A DNA stretch of 64,000 nucleotides, taken from assembly GCF_900167075.1 (NCBI RefSeq), contig NZ_FUWH01000002.1:215005-279004 (forward strand), in the 5' to 3' direction. This DNA comes from Sediminibacterium ginsengisoli. GTDB lineage: Bacteria > Bacteroidota > Bacteroidia > Chitinophagales > Chitinophagaceae. The notes under the pieces are model-generated. The model was given only the letters and a program-made list of their open reading frames with translations. It was not told the DNA's origin and did not search any database. A program made the translations under genes and the position numbers. Each line of letters begins with the position of its first letter. Position 1 is the stretch's first letter. Shown here one piece after another: positions 51,213-60,314 of the stretch.

Positions 51213-52496
51213 TCATTGCCAGTATTGGTAACCCATCAATTTTGTCAGCTCAACTTTAGCCAGGCATAACTGGTATTCATACTGCAGTTTGGTAAGCTCC
51301 GCTCGCTGTACGTTGGTGCTCGCATTGGTGATCTCCAGGTTTGTGCCGGTGCCGTTTGTGAAACGGTTGGTGGCAAGCACCTGAGCGGCTTTGGCCTGGT
51401 CTATCTGCCCCTGCGTATTTTTGATGCGTTCCAGGTTGGTGGCAATATCTGTCAATGCCTGCTGAATATCTTTTTTGTAATTGTTGCTCAGTGTTTCCAC
51501 GGCCATTTCATTCTGCCTGATAATGTTCTGCTGGAGTTTCTGCTGTTGTTTATTACGCCCTCCGTTATAAATAGGTACGGAAAATGAAATGCCCGCCATA
51601 TAGTTGAAGCGCATGTCGTTGATGTAAGGCACATAGCCATTTTTTACACCTACAGCAGCTTTAACACCCACGGTTGGTTTTTCTGCCAGTTTGGTAATAG
51701 CAAGATCACTTTGTGCCTGTGTGATCTTGTCTTTCGCCAATGTAAAGTCAAGGTTTTCGGTTTGTGCAATACCCAGTGCGCTTGAAGCATCGGTAAGACT
51801 GATGTCGAAGTCAAAAGCTGTTCCGGTACTCTGACTGATGCCTGTAGTGTATTCGAGCAGGTTGAGTTGCTTCTGCAGGCTGTTTTTCAGATCCGCTTTA
51901 CGGTTCTCTTCATTGTCGATGGATGCTTGGATATTCAGCAGGTCGATCTTCAGTGCATTGCCGTTCCTCAGCTGGCTTTCCACGATCCGTTTGTTCTCTG
52001 TGAGATAATTCAGTACATCGTCCTGAATACGGATCGCTTTCTGCAGGTAAACAATGTTGTAATAAACATTCGCAACCTGATTGGCCAGTTGGGCACGGGC
52101 ATATTCCACATTATGTTTTGCATATTGCAGATCATCTTTTGAACGATTGATATTTGCCTGCAGCCGACCGAAATCGAAAAGTGCATAAGTAGCGTTCACT
52201 GCTCCGTTCAGGTTATGTACAGGTGCAAACTGGAAATCGGTACCGTTCAGCGGGATTTCGATCTTCGGTTTTACATAGGCATAAGATGCGTCGCCGGTTA
52301 CATCCGGTAATTTGTTGAGTTGGGTGAGCGTTAATTTTTCCTGTGCGGTAACAACCATGTTCTCCGCTTCTTTGATCCTCGGGAAATAACCGAAGGATTT
52401 TGTGATGAGCGTTTTCAGCTCGCTGTTCACCGTCACCTGCGCCTGCAGTGAAACGGCTGCAAGGAAAACGGCTATTGTGATGGATATCTTTTTCAT
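51213..52496 (-). CDS. TolC-family outer-membrane factor of a drug-efflux operon
   Basis: 427 residues, signal peptide MKKISITIAVFLAAVSLQAQ. Two TolC-type repeats of long alpha-helices with the beta-strand signatures VTGDASYAYVKPKIEIP and MRFNYMAGISFSVPIYNGGRNK. The barrel/tunnel forms the outer-membrane exit of a type I-like drug pump. It is the last gene of the tetR-emrA-emrB-tolC run (53 bp after emrB) and would be the dedicated partner of EmrAB. Confidence 0.93.
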   Translation of the reverse strand: MKKISITIAVFLAAVSLQAQVTVNSELKTLITKSFGYFPRIKEAENMVVTAQEKLTLTQLNKLPDVTGDASYAYVKPKIEIPLNGTDFQFAPVHNLNGAVNATYALFDFGRLQANINRSKDDLQYAKHNVEYARAQLANQVANVYYNIVYLQKAIRIQDDVLNYLTENKRIVESQLRNGNALKIDLLNIQASIDNEENRKADLKNSLQKQLNLLEYTTGISQSTGTAFDFDISLTDASSALGIAQTENLDFTLAKDKITQAQSDLAITKLAEKPTVGVKAAVGVKNGYVPYINDMRFNYMAGISFSVPIYNGGRNKQQQKLQQNIIRQNEMAVETLSNNYKKDIQQALTDIATNLERIKNTQGQIDQAKAAQVLATNRFTNGTGTNLEITNASTNVQRAELTKLQYEYQLCLAKVELTKLMGYQYWQ

Positions 52497-52549
52497 GTCT
52501 TGTTTTTTGGTCTTTATTATTTCTCAACGGCAGCGGTCTGCCGCCTGGT

Positions 52550-54133
52550 TTAATGCGCTTCTGCCGCTGCTTTCATGGTTGCTGCCATTTCAGCGGCTGA
52601 TTTTTTCTTCACCCTGAGAAAACCAACCAGTGGTATTACCAGTATGAAGAAGATGGTGATCAGCCTGAACGTATCCAGGTAAGAAAGGAAATAGGCCTGC
52701 CTGTCTACGAGATTGTTGATCGTTGCCACAGCTTTTGTGCCTGCGCCCGCCACATCGCCCGTCCGGGCAATGATTCCCTGTGCAATGGTATTGCTGCGTT
52801 CTATGAACATCTGCGATTCGCCGGTTATTTTCGATACCAGATCGTAACGATGCTGCGCATACTGGTGAGCGATGTAATTGTTGGCGAGCGCGATACCGAA
52901 AGCGCCGCCAAGTTGCCTGATCATATTGTTCAGCGCGATACCCGATGCATAATCTTTTGGTTGTAATCCTGCCACAGCCTGGTTGATCAGCGGTAACTGT
53001 ACCATGCTGATACCTACTGCTCTCAGCGCCAGCGGGAAGAAAAAGTCGTTTTTGTTCACATCCGGACTTACACCTGCACTCAGCCACGAGTAAGCTGCAA
53101 AGAGCAGGAACCCGATCACCACAAATGGAATCGGAGAAATGCCTTTGCTCATGAGCTTTCCAATGATCGGCATCATCAGTACCGTGATCATGGTTGGAGC
53201 AAGGAGTGTAAGACCCGTTTCATAAGCGGTATAACCCAACGTTCGCTGTGCCAGTACCGGGAATACGAATACAGAAGTGAAAAGCCCTACACCCACTACA
53301 AAAGTGAAGATGGTGGTAAATGCAAGGTTCCTGTTATTCAGTACCCTCAGGTTTACCGCGGGTGATTTTACTTTCAGCTCGTACCAGATAAAAGCGATCA
53401 GGCCGGCCGCTGCAAGAATAGATGTTACAATAATGGTTTTACTGCTGAACCAATCTTCGGATTCTCCTCTCTCGAGCATGTATTGCAAACTGCCGATCCC
53501 GACTGTCAGCAGCATGATACCGGTATAATCGATCTTGATATTTTTTTTGTTTTTCCCTTCGCCCTGCTTCTTTTCGATGAATGAGAAGGAGAGGAATGTA
53601 GCGAGGATACCAATCGGGATATTGATCATAAAGATCAGCGGCCAGGATGCATGGTCTATGATATAACCACCGAGTGTTGGTCCTAATGTAGGGCCTAATA
53701 CAAGTCCCATACCGAATAAGCCCGATGCGATAGGCCGGTCTTTCGGCTCGAAGGCATCGAAGAGTATAGCCTGCGACGTGGAGAGCAGCGCACCGCCGCC
53801 CACACCCTGCACAAACCGCCAGATAATGATCTCGATAAGGCTGGTGGACTGGCCGCACATATAAGATGCTACCGTGAAAATGATCATGGAAGCGATATAG
53901 TAATTCTTCCTTCCGAAATATTCCGCAAGGAAGCCTGTAAGCGGGATAATGATTACGTTGGCAATTGCATAAGAGGTGATAACCCAGCTGATATCTTCGA
54001 TATTCACACCAAGGCTGCCGCTCATATCGCTGAGGGCCACGTTCACGATCGACGTGTCTATCAGCTCCATGATAGCCGCTGTAACCGTGGTGATCACTAT
54101 GATCGCCCTTGCAAAGCCTTTAGGAGTTGCCAT
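52550..54133 (-). CDS. emrB: DHA2-family MFS drug exporter (EmrB/QacA type)
   Basis: 527 residues with 14 predicted TM helices. The N-terminal signature MELIDTSIVNVALSDMSG (D-T-S motif C in TM1) and GPTLGPTLGGYI, VQGVGGGALLSTSQAI (motif C) are typical of DHA2. It exports hydrophobic drugs by proton antiport and works with the HlyD-type adaptor EmrA. Its start is 54 bp after the emrA stop. Confidence 0.93.
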   Translation of the reverse strand: MATPKGFARAIIVITTVTAAIMELIDTSIVNVALSDMSGSLGVNIEDISWVITSYAIANVIIIPLTGFLAEYFGRKNYYIASMIIFTVASYMCGQSTSLIEIIIWRFVQGVGGGALLSTSQAILFDAFEPKDRPIASGLFGMGLVLGPTLGPTLGGYIIDHASWPLIFMINIPIGILATFLSFSFIEKKQGEGKNKKNIKIDYTGIMLLTVGIGSLQYMLERGESEDWFSSKTIIVTSILAAAGLIAFIWYELKVKSPAVNLRVLNNRNLAFTTIFTFVVGVGLFTSVFVFPVLAQRTLGYTAYETGLTLLAPTMITVLMMPIIGKLMSKGISPIPFVVIGFLLFAAYSWLSAGVSPDVNKNDFFFPLALRAVGISMVQLPLINQAVAGLQPKDYASGIALNNMIRQLGGAFGIALANNYIAHQYAQHRYDLVSKITGESQMFIERSNTIAQGIIARTGDVAGAGTKAVATINNLVDRQAYFLSYLDTFRLITIFFILVIPLVGFLRVKKKSAAEMAATMKAAAEAH

Positions 54134-54187
54134 AAAAATCTTTTTTCAACATAAATGGGATGAATGATACCTGCGTTTGATGCAGCA

Positions 54188-55234
54188 TTATTTGCTGTTG
54201 GCAGCGCTTACATATACACTTAAGCCGGCACGCAGTATGTCCCTGTGTTTGTTGATGTCTTTGATATTGATCTTTACAGGTACGCGCTGTGTAACTTTCA
54301 CGAAGTTGCCGCTGGCGTTATCCGGAGGCAGCAGGGAGAACTTGGCTCCTGTAGCTTCACTCAGGCTTTCGATCACACCTGTCAGTTTTACGTCGGGATA
54401 TGCATCCATCTCAAGATCCACTTCTTTGCCGGGATAGAGTTTCTTCAGCTGGTTTTCCTTGAAATTGGCAACTACCCAGAACGTGGTGTCGTTCACGATA
54501 GAGAAGAGCGGCGTACCGGGTTGTACATACTGACCTTCAGAAATATTTTTCTTGCCGATCTTACCTGCCTGCGGTGCAAAGATCTTTGTGTAAGTGAGTT
54601 TCAGTTTTGTCTGTTCGATCTTGGCTTGTTTTACTCCCAGCGCAGCTTCCGCTTTCTGCACACCTGCCTGCAATACGGCAATACGGCTTTCGGCAGAAGT
54701 GAGGTCTGTTTTGCTGTTCTGGAACTGCTGGTCTGCAGTTTCCGCATTGAACCTGCTGTCGTCAAGTTGCTTCCTTGTGATCGCCTGGTCGTTGAAAAGG
54801 TTCTGATCGCGTTTGAGATCATCTTCGGCTTTCTTTTTACGCATACTGCTGAGGTCGATATTGCCTTTGTTCACTTTCAGCGAAACAAGGGCATTGTTCA
54901 GCGCAGCTTTTGCATTGATCACATCAACCTGCGTCTGCCTGTAATCTGCTTCCATTTCGAGCAGTTGTGTCTGCAGTTCCGCATCGTCGAGTTCAACGAG
55001 CAGCTGGCCAGCTTTTACCGAATCGTAATCCTTAACTGCAACGGATTTTACATACCCCGCCACGCGCGGAAGTACGGGTGTGATCTGGGTTTCCACCTGA
55101 GCGTTATCGGTGGTCTCATGGGTCATTGCATAGCTGATCTTTGTGTAGCCCAGGTATGCGGCTACGATGAATACAGCTGAAAGGATGATGATCCTTACCG
55201 GAGATTTTTTTGGTTTGTTTGCTTGCTTGGACAT
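54188..55234 (-). CDS. emrA: HlyD/EmrA-type periplasmic adaptor
   Basis: 348 residues. One N-terminal TM helix (about 13-30; VRIIILSAVFIVAAYLGY), then lipoyl half 1 (VLPRVAGYVKSVAVKDYDSVKAGQLLVELDDAE), a long alpha-helical hairpin (about 75-190), lipoyl half 2 (IFAPQAGKIGKKNISEGQYVQPG) and a beta-barrel end. This is the classic EmrA plan. It bridges EmrB to the TolC protein encoded at the end of the operon. Lies 60 bp after tetR. Confidence 0.94.
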   Translation of the reverse strand: MSKQANKPKKSPVRIIILSAVFIVAAYLGYTKISYAMTHETTDNAQVETQITPVLPRVAGYVKSVAVKDYDSVKAGQLLVELDDAELQTQLLEMEADYRQTQVDVINAKAALNNALVSLKVNKGNIDLSSMRKKKAEDDLKRDQNLFNDQAITRKQLDDSRFNAETADQQFQNSKTDLTSAESRIAVLQAGVQKAEAALGVKQAKIEQTKLKLTYTKIFAPQAGKIGKKNISEGQYVQPGTPLFSIVNDTTFWVVANFKENQLKKLYPGKEVDLEMDAYPDVKLTGVIESLSEATGAKFSLLPPDNASGNFVKVTQRVPVKINIKDINKHRDILRAGLSVYVSAANSK

Positions 55235-55294
55235 GACTGTTTAGTTTGTATTGTTTCGGTTAACCGGCGTCATACAGCCTGGTTGGTAATGGTA

Positions 55295-55924
55295 TTAAGC
55301 ATTAGGATAAAGCAGGTGGGCGTGCATCACCTGCTGTATATGTTTGATCAATCTTTGCTTGAACTGTTCATTGGTATACGGATCAAAATCAGCACCCTGC
55401 TCTACAAGCATTCTGCACATAGGCCTTGAAAGCAGCACCTGGTTGATAGTACCCATCATTGTAACGAGCGTAAGCTCGATATCCACTTCACGGAAAATCT
55501 TTTTACGGATGCCCGCTTCCAGGATATTGATCATTACATTCCTGTTCTTGGTAAAAACGGCAATGATATTGTCGTGGAGCGACTGCCTTTTCTGCAGCAT
55601 CAGTTCATGATGGATCACACGGTGGTATTTATGCTGGCTCACCAGGCGGTTCACGTAGTTCTCTATCACCATGTCTACTTTTTCGAGTTCAGATTTGCCG
55701 GGGTCGTTAACGATCTCTTCCAGTTTTTCGCGGATAAAAGAAGCTTTCTGTTCCACCATCGCTTCGAAGAGTTTCTCCTTCGATCCGAAATAATAATTGA
55801 CCATTGCCACGTTCACATCGGCTTTGGCAGCGAGATCACGGATGGAAGTACCTTCAAAACCATTCTCTGAAAACAGTTCGATGGCCGCCTGGATAATTAC
55901 GTCTTTTTTATCTGTACTACTCAT
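55295..55924 (-). CDS. TetR/AcrR-family repressor of the efflux operon
   Basis: 209 residues. HTH about 10-55 (IIQAAIELFSENGFEGTSIR, ADVNVAMVNYYFGSKEKLFEAM) and an all-alpha ligand-binding domain. It is first in the operon, and the intergenic DNA before it holds a large palindrome that spans its own -33/-7 region, so it most likely represses its own operon until a drug binds. Confidence 0.93.
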   Translation of the reverse strand: MSSTDKKDVIIQAAIELFSENGFEGTSIRDLAAKADVNVAMVNYYFGSKEKLFEAMVEQKASFIREKLEEIVNDPGKSELEKVDMVIENYVNRLVSQHKYHRVIHHELMLQKRQSLHDNIIAVFTKNRNVMINILEAGIRKKIFREVDIELTLVTMMGTINQVLLSRPMCRMLVEQGADFDPYTNEQFKQRLIKHIQQVMHAHLLYPNA

Positions 55925-55946
55925 AGGGATCGTTTAAATGCGGGAG

Positions 55947-55992
55947 CAAAATTAAACAAATGTTTGAATTAATCAAACGTTTGTTTAATTTT
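55947..55992 (-). promoter_or_regulatory. TetR operator overlapping a full promoter
   Basis: 19-20 bp arms, 55948-55967 and 55973-55992, with one mismatch and a 5-bp spacer ATTAA; each arm also contains a CAAAYGTTTG core (55957-55966, 55974-55983). On the minus strand TTTG (55974-55977), exactly 19 nt, then TAATTTTG (55947-55954) form a perfect promoter. A bound repressor would cover both boxes. Confidence 0.88.
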
Positions 55993-56073
55993 TTGAAAAA
56001 AGATTGATAAAACAAAGATGTTTAGGTATAATTTATTGATTATGAAGTTGTTAACGAATAAATCGATAAAAAA

Positions 56074-56099
56074 TAAGCCCGGCTTACAGGCCGGGCTTA
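56074..56099 (-). terminator. Terminator of the bestrophin gene
   Basis: 10-bp perfect stem TAAGCCCGGC / GCCGGGCTTA with a 6-nt loop; the minus-strand RNA continues into a U-rich run. It separates the bestrophin transcript from the tetR region. Confidence 0.85.
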
Positions 56100-56126
56100 C
56101 GGGTCATATTGCTGTGAAATGAGCTG

Positions 56127-57008
56127 TCAGTGGAGTATTTCCTGCACGTTCCGAGCAATGTTATCACTCATTTTTTTCATCGGCAGATCGTTCTCATCCT
56201 TGCCGAAGGGGTCTTCTATTTCCTCTGCGATGAGTTCGAGGCTCGCCAGCACATAAAAGATAAATGCCACAATGGGAATGCTGAAATAGCTGAACGTATG
56301 TGCAAATCCCAGTGGCAGGGTAATCACGTAAAAGAAGACGAATTTCTTGATGAACACGCTGTATGAATAAGGTATGGGCGTATTCTTGATCCGCTCGCAG
56401 GCACCGCAGACATCCATAAACGACTGCAGTTCCCCGTTCAGCATCATCAGCTGGTAACCGTTGATCTGTCCATCGCGGTGGAGCAGGTTTACCTTGGTCA
56501 TCATCAGCGCAACGATCTGCGCGGGGATATGTTTGCTGGTATCGAAACCCTGTATCTCCGGATGCGGGTTATCATCCAGCGCCAGCCTTGTCTTTTCGTT
56601 CTGCAGGTGTTGCTTCAGCTCACTTGCGAAAAGGGCAATGCTTTTCCTGAAAAAACTCCTGTTCTTCTGATCGTCAACCGGCAGCAGGCTGTTCATTTTC
56701 AACGCCAGGTTCCTGCTGTTATTCACGAGAGAGCCCCAGAGTTTGCGGCCTTCCCACCATCTGTCGTAGGCGGTATTGGTTCTGAAAACCAGCAGCATTG
56801 AAATCGCAAAGCCCAGCAGGCTGTGCATGGTTGGTATATTCTTTGTGAAATTGGTAATGGAAGCGGGAAGGTATTCCAGTTCTACAAAAGTGATCAGCCA
56901 GGAGTAAAGACAGATGGCCACGATCAGCGGGAATAGTTTGCGAATGGTATCTGCCCTGTGAAAACGGAAAATAAAACGCAGCCACTCTTTAGGGTTATAG
57001 CTTATCAT
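56127..57008 (-). CDS. Bestrophin-family anion channel
   Basis: 293 residues with four hydrophobic segments (about 25-45, 60-80, 215-240, 245-260). Family motifs are seen: LVFRTNTAYDRWWEGRKLWGSLVNNSRN, and the C-terminal EEIEDPFGKDENDLPM acidic stretch that binds calcium in eukaryotic members. Bacterial bestrophins (RFP-TM) form pentameric chloride or cation channels; selectivity is not readable here. Single gene. Confidence 0.92.
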   Translation of the reverse strand: MISYNPKEWLRFIFRFHRADTIRKLFPLIVAICLYSWLITFVELEYLPASITNFTKNIPTMHSLLGFAISMLLVFRTNTAYDRWWEGRKLWGSLVNNSRNLALKMNSLLPVDDQKNRSFFRKSIALFASELKQHLQNEKTRLALDDNPHPEIQGFDTSKHIPAQIVALMMTKVNLLHRDGQINGYQLMMLNGELQSFMDVCGACERIKNTPIPYSYSVFIKKFVFFYVITLPLGFAHTFSYFSIPIVAFIFYVLASLELIAEEIEDPFGKDENDLPMKKMSDNIARNVQEILH

Positions 57009-57012
57009 ATTG

Positions 57013-57020
57013 TAAAAATA
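57013..57020 (-). promoter_or_regulatory. -7 box of the bestrophin gene
   Basis: Minus-strand TATTTTTA (7/8 of TAnnTTTG) ends 4 nt before ATG 57008, the same spacing as in three other genes; likely leaderless. Confidence 0.4.
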
Positions 57021-57066
57021 AGCATCGGAACTGCAATATTTTATACCCGTTTTTCTGATATGAAAT

Positions 57067-57095
57067 TTTGATAATATTAAATTAATGTTGTTTTG
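57067..57095 (+). promoter_or_regulatory. Promoter of the GH1 gene
   Basis: TTTG (57067-57070), 17 nt spacer, TTGTTTTG (57088-57095), 7/8 -7 box. It would start transcription at about 57102, upstream of the TTG start codon at 57131. Confidence 0.55.
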
Positions 57096-57130
57096 TTGGC
57101 ACGAAGCTTCAACTTAGCAGCAAAACAGGC

Positions 57131-58489
57131 TTGCAACAATACCAGCATATATCAGCCAAAGCCTTCGGGCCCGATTTTCAGTGGGGTGTGGCCATGGCCG
57201 CCGCGCAGAATGAAGGCGCATATAATATCGATGGCCGCGGTCTTTCCATCTGGGATGTATTCTCCCGCCGACAGGGAAAGATCAAAGGCGCCGCCAAACC
57301 TTATGAAGCCTGTGATTTCTATCACCGCTACAAAGACGACCTTGTACTGGTGAAAGCCCTGGGCTTCCGCGTGTTCCGCTTTTCCATTTCCTGGAGCCGT
57401 GTACTACCCGAAGGAATGGGGCGTGTGAATAAAGAGGGTATTGCGTTTTACAACAAACTGATAGACGAATGCCTTGCCCTGGATCTTGTACCCTATGTTA
57501 CACTCTATCACTGGGATCTTCCCCAGGAACTGGAAAAGAACGGGGGCTGGACGAGTCACCAGATGCTGAAATGGTTCACACGTTTTGTAAACGTGTGTAC
57601 GGAAGCTTTTGGCGACAGGGTGAAGAACTGGATCGTGATGAATGAGCCGATGGGCTTTACCTCGCTGGGATATATGATGGGAAAACACGCGCCGGGAAAA
57701 ACGGGTTTGTCTAACTTTCTTCCGGCTATTCATAACGCAGCATTGTGCACCGCCGAAGGAGGCCGGCTTGTAAGAACAGCGGTGCGAGGTGCAAACATCG
57801 GTACTACGTTTTCCTGCAGCGAAGTAATGGCGCATACCGGCAGGGATGAAGACCTCATGGCAGCAAAAAGAGCGGATGTATTATTGAACCGTTTATTCAT
57901 AGAGCCGGTACTTGGCCGGGGATACCCGCATGAAGATCATTTCCCGCTGCTCGATAAGATCCATCTGCATAATAAAGCGTGGAAATATACCGAACGCATG
58001 GCTTTCAATTTCGATTTCATAGGTATCCAGAATTACTTCGCCACCACGGTAAAATACAACGCACTCATTCCATACATACATGCCATGGAAGTGAAAGCTG
58101 CCACGCGTAAAGTACCACATACGGATATGGGTTGGGAAATCAACTCCGACAGCTTTTACCGTATGATCAAACGTTTCTGGCTTTACGGCGGTGTGAAGGA
58201 GATCATCGTAAGCGAAAACGGCGCATCCTTTAAAGACCAGGTAGTAAATGGTGTGGTGAACGATGAAAAAAGGATCGCGTACTTCAAAGACTATATTTCG
58301 GCGATGCTCAGGGCTAAAAAAGAAGGCATCAATATCGGCGGTTACTTTGCCTGGACGCTGACCGATAATTTTGAATGGTCTGAAGGTTACGCCGCCCGTT
58401 TCGGACTGGTGCATGTGGATTTTAAAACACAACTCCGAACCATCAAGCAATCCGGCTACTGGTTCCGCGACCTGCTGCGCTCGGTGTGA
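57131..58489 (+). CDS. Family 1 beta-glucosidase (cytoplasmic)
   Basis: 452 residues beginning at a TTG codon; no ATG or GTG lies between the in-frame stop at 57083 and FGPDFQWGVAMAAAQNEG, which begins the GH1 domain. Acid/base E172 is in WIVMNEPMG and nucleophile E362 in IIVSENGAS. Other family marks: FRFSISWSRVLPEG, YVTLYHWDLPQ, GYFAWTLTDNFEWSEGYAARFGLVHVDF. No signal peptide, so it splits disaccharides taken up into the cell (cellobiose-type beta-glucosides likely). Confidence 0.93.
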   Translation: MQQYQHISAKAFGPDFQWGVAMAAAQNEGAYNIDGRGLSIWDVFSRRQGKIKGAAKPYEACDFYHRYKDDLVLVKALGFRVFRFSISWSRVLPEGMGRVNKEGIAFYNKLIDECLALDLVPYVTLYHWDLPQELEKNGGWTSHQMLKWFTRFVNVCTEAFGDRVKNWIVMNEPMGFTSLGYMMGKHAPGKTGLSNFLPAIHNAALCTAEGGRLVRTAVRGANIGTTFSCSEVMAHTGRDEDLMAAKRADVLLNRLFIEPVLGRGYPHEDHFPLLDKIHLHNKAWKYTERMAFNFDFIGIQNYFATTVKYNALIPYIHAMEVKAATRKVPHTDMGWEINSDSFYRMIKRFWLYGGVKEIIVSENGASFKDQVVNGVVNDEKRIAYFKDYISAMLRAKKEGINIGGYFAWTLTDNFEWSEGYAARFGLVHVDFKTQLRTIKQSGYWFRDLLRSV

Positions 58490-58501
58490 GGCCTTTTTTA
58501 G

Positions 58502-58520
58502 TATGTTTGAAACTTCAAAC
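58502..58520 (+). promoter_or_regulatory. -7 box inside a palindrome before the DUF3472-FKBP gene
   Basis: TATGTTTG (58502-58509) fits TAnnTTTG. GTTTGAA (58505-58511) and TTCAAAC (58514-58520) form an inverted repeat that overlaps it, a possible repressor site. ATG is at 58529. Confidence 0.45.
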
Positions 58521-58528
58521 CAGACTTT

Positions 58529-60205
58529 ATGAGAAGTTTCATTCTTGCCGTATTCATCCTTTCATTCCTTAACTATACTGATGCCCAGGAACTTGTTCTG
58601 CCCGGTGCAACCGGCTATGCCGTTCCCGCAGAAAAGAACAGTGAACAGGTTTTTTCAGAAAAGGATGGTTCGTTGCAATGGAGTGATCCGGCTCAAAAGA
58701 TCAGCTATTTTTTCTTCGCGCGTAAAAAAGGAGAATTGTCGCTTGCGCTGAATGCAAAAAATTCTGTTGCAGGCAGCAAACTGCGCGTTAAACTGGCCGG
58801 AAAACTATTTACAGTTGATATTCCCGCCGCCGATTCTTTCAGAACCATACAGGTAGGAAAAGTGGCATTACCAGACAGCGGCTTTTATTCCATCGAACTT
58901 GAAGCCGTTAAAAAAGCAGGTGCACGCATTGCATCTATTGCTTCACTTAAACTTGCCGGAGAAGCGGCGGGTGATCTCAGCGCCAACCTGAAAACCAGAC
59001 GTAATGCAGCATCGGTGCATATGCGTTATCATGTGCTCGACACCTTTAAGACCATTGCCTTTTACAATGAAATAACCGTTCCCGCTGGATCCGATCCTGT
59101 ACACAGCTTTTATATGGCCACTGGTTTTACAAGAGGTTATTTCGGTATGCAGGTAAACAGTGCCACAGAACGCAGGATCATCTTCTCTGTATGGGATGCC
59201 GGTAAAGAGCCGGCAGATCGCAAAAAGGTAGCGGATTCAAATAAGGTCAGCCTGATCGGCAAAGGTGAAGATGTTGTGACCGAAAGTTTTGGCAATGAAG
59301 GAACAGGCGGACATAGCCACTGGGTATATAACTGGAAGGCAGGGGAGACTTATAAATTCGTTGTAACGGCATTGCCCGACAGTGCCACCACAAGCACCAT
59401 CTACAGCGCTTATTTTTATGTTCCGGAAGTGCAGAAATGGAAACTGATCGCGGCATTCAGGGCTCCGCAGGATGGCCGCTATCTGCTCAATCCCTATTCT
59501 TTTGTAGAAAATTTCAGTGGTTCAGACGGGCAGCTCCAGCGTAAGGCATTCTTCAGCAATCAATGGATCCAGGGCAGCAACGGTAACTGGCAGGAACTTA
59601 CAAAAGCCAGCTTTTCAAGCGATGCCACCGGAAGGGCGAAAGACCGCATCGATATTGGCGGCGGCACAACTGCTGATGGCAAATATTTCCTCTGGAACGG
59701 CGGTTTCCAGAAAGGCGAAGGTCGGTATGGAAATGTATTCAACAGGCTGGAACAGAAACAGAAGCCGGCAATAGACTGGACTAAGAACGCAGACAGCGCA
59801 AAGCAGGCGACACGCGACAAAAAGATGATCGCGGATTCCGTAGCTGCCAAAAAACTGGATACCACCGGAAGTGTGGAAGGTGTGTATTATCATATTCTGC
59901 AGGCGGGAACAGGCGAGGCGGTGGAAGTGACAGATACTGTGACTGTTAACTACAGGGGATTTGTATTGAATGATGGTGTGGAGTTTGACCGTACAAAGGA
60001 CAAGCCCGCTACATTCCCGCTGAAACGCCTGATCAGGGGCTGGCAACTCGCTATACCGAAATCCAAAGTAGGCGGTAAGATCCGGGTGATCATACCATCG
60101 GCACAGGCATATGGGATGCGTACCCGCAGCAGCAAGATCCCGCCCAACAGTGTGCTGGTATTCGATATAGAAGTACTTGCAGCCAAAAAGGCAAAACTGC
60201 CCTGA
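58529..60205 (+). CDS. Exported DUF5077/DUF3472 protein fused to an FKBP isomerase domain
   Basis: 558 residues, signal peptide MRSFILAVFILSFLNYTDAQ. Residues about 25-150 match a DUF5077-like beta-sandwich (PGATGYAVPAEKN), about 160-425 a DUF3472 domain with GTGGHSHWVYNWKAGETYKFVV, and about 455-555 an FKBP-type PPIase (VTVNYRGFVLNDGVEFDRTKDKPATFPLKRLIRGWQLAIPKSKVGGKIRVIIPSAQAYG). The stretch about 425-450 (DKKMIADSVAAKKL) is a charged linker. DUF3472 proteins are often encoded with glycoside hydrolases; the GH1 gene is 39 bp upstream. A foldase fused to a carbohydrate-binding-type module is unusual. Confidence 0.87.
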   Translation: MRSFILAVFILSFLNYTDAQELVLPGATGYAVPAEKNSEQVFSEKDGSLQWSDPAQKISYFFFARKKGELSLALNAKNSVAGSKLRVKLAGKLFTVDIPAADSFRTIQVGKVALPDSGFYSIELEAVKKAGARIASIASLKLAGEAAGDLSANLKTRRNAASVHMRYHVLDTFKTIAFYNEITVPAGSDPVHSFYMATGFTRGYFGMQVNSATERRIIFSVWDAGKEPADRKKVADSNKVSLIGKGEDVVTESFGNEGTGGHSHWVYNWKAGETYKFVVTALPDSATTSTIYSAYFYVPEVQKWKLIAAFRAPQDGRYLLNPYSFVENFSGSDGQLQRKAFFSNQWIQGSNGNWQELTKASFSSDATGRAKDRIDIGGGTTADGKYFLWNGGFQKGEGRYGNVFNRLEQKQKPAIDWTKNADSAKQATRDKKMIADSVAAKKLDTTGSVEGVYYHILQAGTGEAVEVTDTVTVNYRGFVLNDGVEFDRTKDKPATFPLKRLIRGWQLAIPKSKVGGKIRVIIPSAQAYGMRTRSSKIPPNSVLVFDIEVLAAKKAKLP

Positions 60206-60314
60206 TTGTTCTGAAAAAGTGCAATGACGGTGGATAAAGCGGTAGGCAGGGCACTTGCAGAATGAATAAAGGGGTTGTAATTTAACAGGTGTTATTCATG
60301 TTAAATCTGCCTGT

